A stretch of DNA of 64,000 bases. Source: Streptomyces liliiviolaceus (GTDB taxonomy: Bacteria; Actinomycetota; Actinomycetes; Streptomycetales; Streptomycetaceae). The stretch lies in assembly GCF_018070025.1 (NCBI RefSeq), contig NZ_JAGPYQ010000003.1, forward strand, positions 28,883-92,882, in the 5' to 3' direction. Shown one piece after another: positions 24,405-32,549 of the stretch. How positions within the stretch are numbered: the stretch's first letter is position 1; each line of letters begins with the position of its first letter. The position numbers and the translations under genes are program-made. The notes beneath the pieces are model-generated. The model was given only the letters and a program-made list of their open reading frames with translations, was not told the DNA's origin and searched no databases.

Positions 24405-24476
24405 CGAACCAGCCCGACGCCTCGAACCAGCACGACACCTCGAACCAGCCCGACACCTCGACCGAGCACGACACCC
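24405..24476 (+). repeat. Four imperfect 18-bp tandem repeats between genes
   Basis: Units start at 24405, 24423, 24441 and 24459, with consensus CGAACCAGCMCGACACCT. They fill the gap between the lyase gene and the next SDR gene. The 18-bp period is divisible by three, but I see no coding role. Confidence 0.85.
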
Positions 24477-24513
24477 GCCCGACTGAACCACCAGGCCTAC
24501 AGGAGAGTTCGCT

Positions 24514-25272
24514 ATGAGCAACCGCGTCGCCTTCGTCACCGGAGGCGCCCAGGGCATCGGCAAGGGCATCGCCACCACACTCGGGGCGCAGGGGTTCAAG
24601 GTGGCCGTCGCCGACATGAACCTTGAGACCGGGACACAGACCGCCAAGGAGATCAACGGCGCGGGCGGCACGGCCATCGCCGTCGAGGTCGATGTCACGA
24701 GCACCGCCTCGGTACAGGCCGCCGTGCGCACGGTGGAGGAGGAGCTCGGCCCGATCGAGGTCGTCGTCAACAACGCAGGCTGGGACGACTTCATGTCCTT
24801 CGTCGACACCACCGAGGAGTTCTGGGACAAGATCCTCGACATCAACTTCAAGGGCGCGCTGCGGGTCGTCAAGGCGATCGCGCCCGGCATGATCGAGCGC
24901 GGCTTCGGCAGGATCGTCAACATCGGCTCCGACGCGGGCCGGGTGGGCTCCTCGCTGGAGGCCGTCTACTCCGGGTCCAAGGGCGGCATCATCGCCTTCA
25001 CCAAGACCCTGGCCCGCGAGGTGGCCACCAAGGGCGTCACCGCCAACAGCGTCTGCCCCGGTCCGACGGACACCCCGGCCCTGCGCAAGTTCGTCGACGG
25101 AGCCGGGCAGAACGCCGAGAAGGTCATCGCCGGTATGACCCGGGCCGTGCCGATGAAGCGGCTCGGCACCCCTGAGGACATCGGCCCCGCCGTCGCCTTC
25201 TTCGCCTCCGACGCCGCCGGCTTCATCACCGGCCAGACCCTGTCGGTGAGCGGCGGACTCACCATGGCCTGA
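24514..25272 (+). CDS. badH: SDR oxidoreductase, BadH-like (2-hydroxycyclohexanecarboxyl-CoA dehydrogenase family)
   Basis: A 252-residue short-chain dehydrogenase with TGGAQGIG at 9-16, NNAGWDDF at 87-94, catalytic Ser 139, Tyr 152 and Lys 156. The stretches NIGSDAGRVGSSLEAVYSGS, CPGPTDTPAL and GFITGQTLSVSGGLTMA closely follow BadH of Rhodopseudomonas palustris, which oxidises 2-hydroxycyclohexanecarboxyl-CoA to the 2-keto ester before ring opening by BadI. A BadI-like gene lies at 34628. GGAGAG precedes the ATG. A more general 3-hydroxyacyl-CoA dehydrogenase is the alternative. Confidence 0.8.
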   Translation: MSNRVAFVTGGAQGIGKGIATTLGAQGFKVAVADMNLETGTQTAKEINGAGGTAIAVEVDVTSTASVQAAVRTVEEELGPIEVVVNNAGWDDFMSFVDTTEEFWDKILDINFKGALRVVKAIAPGMIERGFGRIVNIGSDAGRVGSSLEAVYSGSKGGIIAFTKTLAREVATKGVTANSVCPGPTDTPALRKFVDGAGQNAEKVIAGMTRAVPMKRLGTPEDIGPAVAFFASDAAGFITGQTLSVSGGLTMA

Positions 25273-25369
25273 GCCGGAACATCGTGAACGCGGTCCCCGA
25301 GAGCACCCGATCCGAACCGCGGTACCGCGCAGTACCCGTACCGACAAGTCACCGACAAGTGAGGAAGCG

Positions 25370-26185
25370 ATGGCCGAGCGGAACGTGTCCGGACGGAACG
25401 TGTCCGAGGACCCCACAGAGGTCGTCACCTGGAAGAAGGAAGCGCCGGGGATCGTCCATGTGACGCTGGCACGTCCGCCGGCCAACGCCCTCGGTCCCGC
25501 GATCCTCGACGGGATGCACGCGGCGATCGACGCGGCCGAGAAGGCCGGGGACGTCAAGGTCATGGTCGTCTCCTCGGCCCTCGACGGCTTCTTCGCGGCG
25601 GGCGCGGACATCAAGCACCTCTCGAAGATCGACGCCGAGTCGTTCACGGCGTACGGCGACCGGATGCGCGCCGTCAACGACCGCCTCGCCGCGGCGCCGT
25701 TCCTGTCCGTCGCGGCGGTCGACGGACTGGCCCTCGGCGGCGGCCTGGAACTGGCGATGGCCTGCACCCTGCGGGTCTCCGGCCCTCGGGGGAAATACGG
25801 GCTTCCGGAAGTGCGCATCGGTCTCATCCCGGGAGCCGGCGGCACCCAGCGATTGCCCCAACTGGTGGGCCGCGGCCGGGCGCTGGACATCATGCTCACC
25901 GCCCGGCAGGTACCGGCGTCGGAGGCGCTCGCCATCGGCCTGGTGGACCGGCTGACCGAGGGCGATGTCGTGGAGGAGGCGCTGTCGCTGGCCGCGGAAC
26001 TGACCGCGGGCGCCTCACTGCCGGCGCAGCTCGCCGTCGTCCGTACGGTCGACGCGGCCTTCGACCTGCCGGTCCAGCAGGGGTTCGCCTTCGAGGCGGC
26101 GCAGGAGCAGGCGCTGTTCGAGGACGGCGAGGCCGCGGAAGGAATCACCGCCTTCATCGAGAAACGGCGCCCGGATTTCGCCTGA
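25370..26185 (+). CDS. Enoyl-CoA hydratase
   Basis: A 271-residue crotonase with the full hydratase pattern: oxyanion-hole segments FFAAGADIKHL and ALGGGLELAM (GGG 123-125), LPEVRIGLIPGAGGTQRLP with a candidate catalytic Glu 147, and a C-terminal FIEKRRPDF. Of the crotonases in the window this one best fits a true hydratase, adding water to a 2-enoyl-CoA or cyclohexenecarboxyl-CoA (the BadK step). The N-terminus contains a short duplicated coding stretch (GGAACGTGTCCG twice). It follows the BadH-like gene by 97 bases. Confidence 0.92.
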   Translation: MAERNVSGRNVSEDPTEVVTWKKEAPGIVHVTLARPPANALGPAILDGMHAAIDAAEKAGDVKVMVVSSALDGFFAAGADIKHLSKIDAESFTAYGDRMRAVNDRLAAAPFLSVAAVDGLALGGGLELAMACTLRVSGPRGKYGLPEVRIGLIPGAGGTQRLPQLVGRGRALDIMLTARQVPASEALAIGLVDRLTEGDVVEEALSLAAELTAGASLPAQLAVVRTVDAAFDLPVQQGFAFEAAQEQALFEDGEAAEGITAFIEKRRPDFA

Positions 26186-26327
26186 CCTCCGAGGACCGGC
26201 CCCGGAACGCCCGGCCCAGGACGGGGGACCACAGCCCGGACAGGCGACGACAGCCCGTACGGGTGACGACAGCACGGACACGCGCCGCGGCTCCGCGGTC
26301 GCACGAGAGAACGGACGGCTGCCTCCA

Positions 26328-27182
26328 GTGACGACGACCGGGAACGCCGGGCAGGGCGACGGGAATCAGCCCCTTCAGGTAGTGCACAGCGGACCTGAAC
26401 GATCGTTCGCGATCACCGACGTGGCAGCCGACGGAAGGACCGTCTCGGCGTCCATGCGGACGGGCCCGTGGCTGAACGCCCCGCGCGCCGGTTCGGCGGG
26501 CGGCCCGGTCGGCGGCGCGCTCGGGGTGCTCGTCGACAACGTCCTCGGGTACGCCATCATGCTCGACCGCCCGGCCGGCCACTGGTCGGTCAGCTCCGAG
26601 ATCTCGATCGACCTGTGCGGGCCGGTACCGATGGACGGGTCCGCGCTTCTCGCCGAGGGGAGTGTTACCCACTCCGATTCCCGCGGCGGGATCTCCTCCG
26701 GCTCGGTCGTCGACGAGCGAGGCGGGCTCGTCGCGGTGTGCCGTCAGCAGGGCCGGTGGATACGGACGCTGCCCGCCGCGTCGCCGGGGAGCGACAGCGC
26801 CGGGCCGGCGCAGGGCACGGACCGGAGGGATCTCCTGGAACTGCTCGACGCGCAGGTCAAGAGCACGGACGGCGGCGCCGAGCTGGAACTGGTCGCGACG
26901 CCTGAACTGGTCAACCCGCTCGGCAACCTGCACGGAGGCATCGGTCTGTGCGCCTCGGACGTGGCGGCGCACGCCGCGCTGGAGGCCGCGGGAGGGCCAC
27001 CGTCCGACACGGCGTCCGTCCACATCGCCTACGTGCGACCGGTGCCGCGGAACACGGCCGTGCGGTTCAGGGCGTCGGTGGAGCACGCCGGGCGCAGCTT
27101 CGCCGTGGTGCGGGTGACGTCCGTGAACGAGAACGGCAGACCGTGCACGATCGCCACCGTGACGACCGGTGTACGTACCTGA
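26328..27182 (+). CDS. Tandem-hotdog acyl-CoA thioesterase (PaaI-like)
   Basis: A 284-residue protein with two hotdog-like halves. The first (about 40-140) includes GGPVGGALGVLVDNVLGYA and SSEISIDLCGPVP; the second (about 180-284) includes NPLGNLHGGIGLCASDVAAHAAL and TASVHIAYVRPVPRNTAVRFRASV, the latter being the PaaI-type active-site region. It should hydrolyse acyl-CoA, perhaps relieving CoA trapped in dead-end intermediates. The coding start region contains the palindrome GAACGATCGTTC. Confidence 0.8.
   Translation: MTTTGNAGQGDGNQPLQVVHSGPERSFAITDVAADGRTVSASMRTGPWLNAPRAGSAGGPVGGALGVLVDNVLGYAIMLDRPAGHWSVSSEISIDLCGPVPMDGSALLAEGSVTHSDSRGGISSGSVVDERGGLVAVCRQQGRWIRTLPAASPGSDSAGPAQGTDRRDLLELLDAQVKSTDGGAELELVATPELVNPLGNLHGGIGLCASDVAAHAALEAAGGPPSDTASVHIAYVRPVPRNTAVRFRASVEHAGRSFAVVRVTSVNENGRPCTIATVTTGVRT
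26397..26408. promoter_or_regulatory. Palindromic operator-like box GAACGATCGTTC (copy 1)
   Basis: A perfect 12-bp palindrome about 70 bases inside the thioesterase gene. It is identical to the box at 27302-27313 and matches 11 of 12 bases at 35519-35530. All three lie near 5' ends of genes of the same catabolic cluster, as expected for a TetR-type repressor site. Confidence 0.5.
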
Positions 27183-27234
27183 CCTGCGGAGGCCGACGAC
27201 GCTGAGGGCGAAGTTTCTCGCCGTCACCGTATTC

Positions 27235-27247
27235 GGACTGACCATTG
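27235..27247. promoter_or_regulatory. CTGACCATT box in the promoter gap before the racemase gene
   Basis: GGACTGACCATTG lies 37 bases before the racemase start, next to a -10-like TGTAAT. It shares the CTGACCATT core with promoter gaps at 18967 and 35488. Confidence 0.4.
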
Positions 27248-27283
27248 GCATGTAATCTGAGCTAGGTCCGAGGGAGTGACGCA

Positions 27284-28471
27284 GTGACGCAGCACCAGCC
27301 GGAACGATCGTTCACCGGTCCACTGACAGGTATGAAGGTCGTCGAGATCGGCAGTATCGGGCCGGGTCCGTTCTGCGCCATGCTGCTGGCCGACCTGGGC
27401 GCCGACGTGATCAGGATCGACCGTGCCCGGGGCGCCGCCCTCGTCGGCCCCAACGCGGACTTCCGCACCGAACTGCTGCACCGGGGACGGCGCTCCGTCG
27501 CCGTCGACCTCAAGCACCCCGACGGTCCGGAAGCGGTGCTGTCGCTGGTGGAGAGGGCCGACGTGCTCATCGAGGGTTTCCGGCCCGGCGTCACCGAGCG
27601 CCTCGGGATCGGCCCCGAGGACTGTCACGCCCGCAACCCCCGGCTGGTGTACGGGCGGATGACCGGCTTCGGCCAGGACGGTCCGCTGGCGCAGACCGTG
27701 GGCCACGACATCAACTACGTGGCGCACAGCGGTGTCCTCTCGCTGATCGGCCGGGCCGGCCAGGCGCCGACCCCGCCGCTGAGCCTCGTCGGGGACTTCG
27801 GCGGCGGGGGCATGCTGCTGGCGTTCGGCGTCCTCGCGGCCCTGTGGGAGAGCCGTGCCTCGGGCAAGGGGCAGGTCGTCGACGCGGCCATGAGCGAAGG
27901 CGCCGCCCTGCTCGGCACCGCTTTCTTCGGCTACCGCCAGACAGGCGTATGGCATGAGCGCGGCAGCAACATCGTGGACAGCGGTGCCCCCTACTACGAC
28001 GCCTACGAGACCGCCGACGGCAAGTGGGTCGCGGTCGGCGGCATGGAGGCACACTTCTACGCCGAGCTGATCGACCTGCTCGGGCTCGCACCCGACGAGC
28101 TGCCCCCGCAGAACGACACCGCGCAGTGGCCCCGGATGAAGGAGATCTTCGCCGGGGCGGTCCGCCGGCGGACCCGCGACGAGTGGGTGGCCGCCGCCGA
28201 GGGCCGGGACGTCTGCCTGACCCCGGTCCTCGAACCCGACGAGGTGGGCGAGGACGCGCACCACCGGGCACGCGGATCCTTCGTCGAGATCGCCGGGCTC
28301 ACCCAGCCCGCCCCGGCGCCCCGCTTCAGCCGTACACCCGCGACTGTGGACATCCCCCCGCCCGCGCCCGGCGAGCACACCCGGGAGGCGCTCACCGCCT
28401 GGGGTGTTCCCGAGCGGACGGTCGCCGCCTGGGAGGCGGCCGGAGCCGTGCGCGTAACCGGCACGGGCTGA
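27284..28471 (+). CDS. Alpha-methylacyl-CoA racemase (CaiB/BaiF family)
   Basis: A 395-residue class III CoA-transferase-fold protein. The segment VGHDINYVAHSGVLSLIGR ... LSLVGDFGGGGMLL reproduces the active site of alpha-methylacyl-CoA racemases: His 141 and Asp 171 correspond to the catalytic His/Asp pair of the mycobacterial MCR enzyme. Such racemases interconvert 2R- and 2S-methylacyl-CoA so that S-specific acyl-CoA dehydrogenases can act. This argues that the cluster handles methyl-branched acyl-CoAs. The start region overlaps a GAACGATCGTTC box. A true CoA-transferase is a less likely alternative. Confidence 0.85.
   Translation: MTQHQPERSFTGPLTGMKVVEIGSIGPGPFCAMLLADLGADVIRIDRARGAALVGPNADFRTELLHRGRRSVAVDLKHPDGPEAVLSLVERADVLIEGFRPGVTERLGIGPEDCHARNPRLVYGRMTGFGQDGPLAQTVGHDINYVAHSGVLSLIGRAGQAPTPPLSLVGDFGGGGMLLAFGVLAALWESRASGKGQVVDAAMSEGAALLGTAFFGYRQTGVWHERGSNIVDSGAPYYDAYETADGKWVAVGGMEAHFYAELIDLLGLAPDELPPQNDTAQWPRMKEIFAGAVRRRTRDEWVAAAEGRDVCLTPVLEPDEVGEDAHHRARGSFVEIAGLTQPAPAPRFSRTPATVDIPPPAPGEHTREALTAWGVPERTVAAWEAAGAVRVTGTG
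27302..27313. promoter_or_regulatory. Palindromic operator-like box GAACGATCGTTC (copy 2)
   Basis: A perfect copy of the 12-bp palindrome, 18 bases after the GTG start of the racemase gene. See the copies at 26397 and 35519. Confidence 0.5.
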
Positions 28472-28574
28472 CCCCGGTCCACCCCGGTCCGACACGGACG
28501 GCGACACGCAGAGCCGAAGAGCAGCAGGACCCAAACGCCACAGAGCCGAAACGCCACGGAGCCGAGGAGCACTG

Positions 28575-29387
28575 ATGAAAAGTCTGGAAGCGGTGTACGA
28601 GACGCTCACGCTGGAGGAGCGCTCACCCGGTGTCGTCGTGGTCACCCTGAACCGTCCCCAGCGCTACAACGCGATGACGAACACGATGTTCGACGAGCTG
28701 GAGAACGTGGCCGTCGCGCTCGACGACGAGGACGACTGCCGGGTCGTGATCCTCACCGGGGCGGGCAAGGCGTTCTGCGCCGGCTACGACCTCGCCGACG
28801 CCGAGGACCTGCCGCACCTCGGCGCGCTGGGCATGCTCGACCAGCAGGAGCGGGCGGCGCGTGCGCTGCTGGCGCTGCGCACCATGCGGGTCCCGGTCAT
28901 CGCGGCGGTCAACGGCCCCGCGGCGGGCGGCGGTCTCTCGCTCGCGCTGGCCGCCGACATCCGGCTGGCCTCCCCGGACGCCAAGTTCAACGCCGCCTTC
29001 GTACGCATCGGTCTGTCCGCAGGCGACCTGGGCGCGTCCTGGCTGCTGACCCGGCTGATCGGACCCGCCGCGACCAGCGAGATCTGTTTCACCGGCCGTT
29101 TCGTCCTCGCCGACGAGGCACGCGACCTCGGCCTGGTGAACAGTGTCAGCGACGCGGACTCCCTCCTGGACGACGCCCTGACGCTGGCCCGGTCGATCGT
29201 GGCCAACTCACCGGGCGGCGTACAGCTGTCGAAGCGCGCCCTGCAGGCCAACCTGGAGACGGCCTCGTACGCCGCCGCCCTGGAGCTGGAGAACCGGGGA
29301 CAGGCGCTGCTCACCCGGGGCGCGGACATGCCGGAGGCCCTGGCCGCCTTCAGGGAGAAGCGCGCTCCGGTCTTCACCGGCCGCTGA
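28575..29387 (+). CDS. Enoyl-CoA hydratase/isomerase family protein (paralogue A)
   Basis: A 270-residue crotonase with oxyanion segments KAFCAGYDLAD (64-74) and NGPAAGGGLSLALAADIRLA. Where hydratases have P-E it reads A-A-F, and the later acidic position is Asp 151 in SAGDLGAS, a pattern seen in isomerases and other specialised crotonases. Its C-terminus (YAAALELENRGQALL ... MPEALAAFREKRAP) is nearly the same as that of the following gene, so the pair arose by tandem duplication. The 103-base gap before it is rich in short repeats of GAGCCGAA/ACGCCAC. Confidence 0.85.
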   Translation: MKSLEAVYETLTLEERSPGVVVVTLNRPQRYNAMTNTMFDELENVAVALDDEDDCRVVILTGAGKAFCAGYDLADAEDLPHLGALGMLDQQERAARALLALRTMRVPVIAAVNGPAAGGGLSLALAADIRLASPDAKFNAAFVRIGLSAGDLGASWLLTRLIGPAATSEICFTGRFVLADEARDLGLVNSVSDADSLLDDALTLARSIVANSPGGVQLSKRALQANLETASYAAALELENRGQALLTRGADMPEALAAFREKRAPVFTGR

Positions 29388-29459
29388 CCACGACGGCGAC
29401 CGACGACGACCGACTGCGACCGACGACGGCTGACGACGGCGACTACCGAAGGATCCACC

Positions 29460-30278
29460 ATGGCTCACGACCTCGACCTGCCCGACCTGGAAACCCTGTC
29501 GCTCGAAGTGCTGGACGCCGGCGTCGCGGTGCTGCGGATGAACCGCCCGGAGCGGATGAACTCGCAGACGGTGCGGATGTTCACCGAGTACAACACCGTC
29601 GCCCGCGCCCTGCGGGACAGCGGACTCAGAGCGCTGATCCTCACCGGCACGGGGGAGCGCGCGTTCTGCGCCGGCTTCGACCTCGACGAGATCGAGGTCA
29701 TCACCACGATGGGTGTGCGCGAGTTCCTCAAGTTCCAGGAGACCGCCACGGGGGGCATCCAGGCCATCAGGCACCTGCCCTTCCCGGTGATCGCCGCGGT
29801 GCACGGCGCGGCCACGGGCGGCGGCATGGCACTGGCCCTGGCCGCCGACATCCGTCTCGTCGCGCCGACGGCCAAGTTCAGCGCGGCCTTCGTCAAGGTG
29901 GGCCTGTCGATGGGCGAACTGGGCACGTCGTACAACCTCAGCCGTCTCGTGGGACCCGGCCGGGCCGCCGAGATCGGCTTCACCGGACGCCTGGTCGGCG
30001 CCGAGGAGGCCGTGACGATCGGGCTGGCCAACCGCATGGTGCCGAGCGAGAACCTGCTGGACGAGGCGCTGGCCATGGCGCGGCTCATCGCCGCCAACTC
30101 GCCGGGCGGAGTGCGCATGTCCAAGCGCGCCATCCAGCGCAACCAGGAGATCACCTCGTACGCCGCCGCGCTGGAGCTGGAGAACCGGGGGCAGGCGCTG
30201 ATGTCGCGCACCGAGGACATGCCCGAGGCGCTGGCGGCCTTCAAAGAGAAGCGCGCGCCCCAGTTCACCGGAAAGTGA
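29460..30278 (+). CDS. Enoyl-CoA hydratase/isomerase family protein (paralogue B)
   Basis: A 272-residue crotonase paralogous to the preceding gene. It has RAFCAGFDLDEIE, HGAATGGGMALALAADIRL, and Glu 153 in SMGELGTS where paralogue A has Asp. The Glu/Asp difference suggests the two have separate reactions (for example hydration against double-bond isomerisation). A 72-base gap of GACGGCGACC-like short repeats precedes it. The exact reaction cannot be decided from sequence. Confidence 0.85.
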   Translation: MAHDLDLPDLETLSLEVLDAGVAVLRMNRPERMNSQTVRMFTEYNTVARALRDSGLRALILTGTGERAFCAGFDLDEIEVITTMGVREFLKFQETATGGIQAIRHLPFPVIAAVHGAATGGGMALALAADIRLVAPTAKFSAAFVKVGLSMGELGTSYNLSRLVGPGRAAEIGFTGRLVGAEEAVTIGLANRMVPSENLLDEALAMARLIAANSPGGVRMSKRAIQRNQEITSYAAALELENRGQALMSRTEDMPEALAAFKEKRAPQFTGK

Positions 30279-30287
30279 GGTCCCGGC

Positions 30288-31451
30288 ATGACGGACGAGT
30301 GGACACCGGAGGGCCTCGAAGCCCTCACCCGTTTCCTGCGCGAGCGCGGCCTGTGCGAGGGAACGGGTGAGCTGGACGTCCGCCGGATCGGCGACGGCCA
30401 CTCGAACCTGACCTTCCTGGTCTCGGGCGACACCGACACCGACACCGCGGGCTCGGACGAGAGCGCGGGCGCGGACGAGTGCGGCACCGGCCGCGTGGTG
30501 GTACGCCGCCCGCCGCCACCGCCGACGCCGCCCGGAGCCCACGACATGCTGCGCGAGGCACGGCTCGTGGACGCGCTGCGGGACACCCCGGTGCCCGTCC
30601 CCGCGGTGCTCGCCACCGCGCAGGCGGGCGAGGTGATCGACGTGCCCTTCTACGTCATGAGCTTTGCCGAGGGACCCGTGGTGACCACCTCGACCCCCTC
30701 GCCGCTCGCCGCCCCCGCGACCCGGCGGCAGATCGGTGAGGCCCTCGTCGACGTCCTCGCCGAGCTGCACGCGATCGACTGGCAGGCCGCCGGTCTCGGC
30801 GACCTGGGCCGCCCGGAGGGCTTCAACGCCCGCCACCTGCGCCGTATGGGCAGGCTGGTCGCCGACGCGGACGGCGCTCCGCCGCCGCACTTCGCCGCCA
30901 TCGAGCGCTGGCTCGGCGCGCACGTGCCGCCCGAGTCGGGCGCCTCGATCGTGCACAACGACTACCGGATCGGGAACGTGGTCCTCGCCCCCGACGCCCC
31001 GGGACGCATCGCCGCGGTGCTCGACTGGGAACTGGCCACCATCGGCGACCCCCTGTTCGACGTCGGATACTTCCTGGCCTCGGTACCGGAGGCGGACAGC
31101 CCGCGGACGCCGACGGAGGACCTGGGCACCGCGCTGCTCGAAGAGGGATACCCGACCCGCGAGGAACTCGCCGGCCGGTACGCCGACCGCACCGGCCGCG
31201 ACCTGTCGAACCTGGACTGGTACACCGCCCTCGCGTTCTGGAAGCTGGCCGTGCTCTACGAGTACAGCCGCCGCCGGACCGTACGGGGTGTGGGTGATCC
31301 GTACTACGCCGACCAGAAGCTGGTGCAGTCCTTCCTGGCGGCCGCGCACCGGACCGCCGGTCTCGACGAGCCGCCGGACGCACCCGCGGACGGGTCCGAG
31401 GCAGCACCCGAGACCGCACCCGAAGCCGTACCCGACGAGGAGACCCGATGA
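30288..31451 (+). CDS. Phosphotransferase (APH) family protein, ACAD-associated type
   Basis: A 387-residue aminoglycoside-phosphotransferase/ACAD10-like kinase-fold protein. HNDYRIGNVVL is the catalytic loop (H-x-D-x-x-x-x-N) and LDWELATIGDP carries the metal-binding Asp. Such proteins accompany acyl-CoA dehydrogenases in actinobacteria and the N-terminal part of ACAD10/11, where phosphorylation of 4-hydroxyacyl-CoA allows isomerisation to the 3-hydroxy form. That may apply here but is inferred from family and context. A low-complexity Asp/Thr insert lies at about 47-65. It overlaps the next gene (ATGA). Confidence 0.85.
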   Translation: MTDEWTPEGLEALTRFLRERGLCEGTGELDVRRIGDGHSNLTFLVSGDTDTDTAGSDESAGADECGTGRVVVRRPPPPPTPPGAHDMLREARLVDALRDTPVPVPAVLATAQAGEVIDVPFYVMSFAEGPVVTTSTPSPLAAPATRRQIGEALVDVLAELHAIDWQAAGLGDLGRPEGFNARHLRRMGRLVADADGAPPPHFAAIERWLGAHVPPESGASIVHNDYRIGNVVLAPDAPGRIAAVLDWELATIGDPLFDVGYFLASVPEADSPRTPTEDLGTALLEEGYPTREELAGRYADRTGRDLSNLDWYTALAFWKLAVLYEYSRRRTVRGVGDPYYADQKLVQSFLAAAHRTAGLDEPPDAPADGSEAAPETAPEAVPDEETR

Positions 31452-32464
31452 CGGACGACACCTTCCACGACGCTCTCGTGGCGCCGGACACCTCCGGCCT
31501 CCCGGACAGGTTCTTCGACCGGTTCGTGTTCAACCTGCACCCGGTCGACGCCTCGTCGCCGTCCGTCCTGATCGGTCTCGGCGTCCATCCGCCCAAGGAC
31601 GTGGTGGACGGCTTCGCGGTGCTGGTCACCGGCACCGAGCAGCGGAACGTCCGTTTCTCCACCGAGCTGAGCGCCACCGACGGCGCGAGCGCCGGGCCGT
31701 TCTCCTGGCAGGTGGTCGAGCCGATGAAGACCTGGAAACTGGTGCTCGGCGCCAACCCCACCGGGATGGAGTTCGACCTCCTGTGGCACGCGCGGACACC
31801 GGCGTGGACCGGCGAGGTCAACGTCGACAACGACGGCCCCACTCCCACCTCCTTCGCGCACCTGGTCCAGTCCGGCTACTACTCCGGCACGCTGAGCATC
31901 GACGGCCGGCAGCGGTCGGTCGACGGCTGGTACGGACAGCGCGACCGCTCCCGCGGTGTGCGCACGCTGTCCGGGGGACAGGGGCTGCACGTCTGGTACC
32001 AGGCCCAGTTCCCCGACCGCTCGATCGGCTTCCTGCTCGTGGAGACCCGGCAGCACGACCGGCTCCTCCTGGAGGGAGCGGTGATGCATGAGAACGGCCT
32101 GCTCGACGACATCGTGGACGTCCGCCACGACCTGCGCTTCGACGACGGCCTCGACCTCAAGGGCGGCACGGTGGAGGTCACCACCGAGAGCGGCGAGGTG
32201 TACACGGTGGACACCGACGCCTCCGCGGGCGGCGGCTACATGGCCGGTGCCGGTTACGGCGGCCACCACGGCCGGCCGAAGGGGCGCGACCACATCGAGC
32301 ACGACGTCTACCCGCTCGACGGCACGGTGTCCCCCCGCACCCTGGACTCGGCCCTGACCGACCGGCTGGCCTCGTTCACCTGGAACGGCACCGAGGGCCG
32401 CGGCATCTTCGAGTTCGCGATGACCCGCAGCCGCTCCTACACGTATCGGCCGTCGCTGCGCTGA
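31448..32464 (+). CDS. Lipocalin/CrtC-like protein of unknown function
   Basis: A 338-residue beta-rich protein coupled to the kinase-like gene by ATGA. Visible features: FVFNLHPVDASSPSVLIGLG, GWYGQRDRSRGVR (the R-D-x-S-x-G-x-R pattern of CrtC/AttH-like double lipocalins and related DUFs), GLHVWYQAQFPDRSIGFLLVE and a C-terminal GRGIFEFAMTRS. Homologues of this type are often encoded beside acyl-CoA catabolism genes in actinobacteria, possibly binding or hydrating hydrophobic substrates. I cannot assign a reaction. It is the last gene before the convergent terminator. Confidence 0.7.
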   Translation: MTDDTFHDALVAPDTSGLPDRFFDRFVFNLHPVDASSPSVLIGLGVHPPKDVVDGFAVLVTGTEQRNVRFSTELSATDGASAGPFSWQVVEPMKTWKLVLGANPTGMEFDLLWHARTPAWTGEVNVDNDGPTPTSFAHLVQSGYYSGTLSIDGRQRSVDGWYGQRDRSRGVRTLSGGQGLHVWYQAQFPDRSIGFLLVETRQHDRLLLEGAVMHENGLLDDIVDVRHDLRFDDGLDLKGGTVEVTTESGEVYTVDTDASAGGGYMAGAGYGGHHGRPKGRDHIEHDVYPLDGTVSPRTLDSALTDRLASFTWNGTEGRGIFEFAMTRSRSYTYRPSLR

Positions 32465-32482
32465 CGGCCGAAGGACTTTCAC

Positions 32483-32545
32483 CGAGGCGTGTGCATGTGG
32501 GGCCCCGTACCGACAGGCGGTACGGCCCCACATGCACACGCCTCG
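32483..32545. terminator. Bidirectional terminator, 28-bp stem, between convergent operons
   Basis: The left arm 32483-32512 and the right arm 32518-32545 are complementary apart from a two-base bulge (the extra CC in the left arm), with loop ACAGG. It begins 19 bases after the plus-strand stop at 32464 and ends 5 bases before the minus-strand stop at 32550, so it can end both operons. Confidence 0.93.
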
Positions 32546-32549
32546 GGAG

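Noticed and set aside
27284..28471. Formyl-CoA/carnitine-type CoA transferase for the CaiB-family gene
   Set aside because: It carries the GHDINY and VGDFGGG racemase motifs, so alpha-methylacyl-CoA racemase is the better call.
29208..31349. Open frame of about 710 codons antisense to the crotonases and APH gene
   Set aside because: Shadow of three well-supported plus-strand genes.
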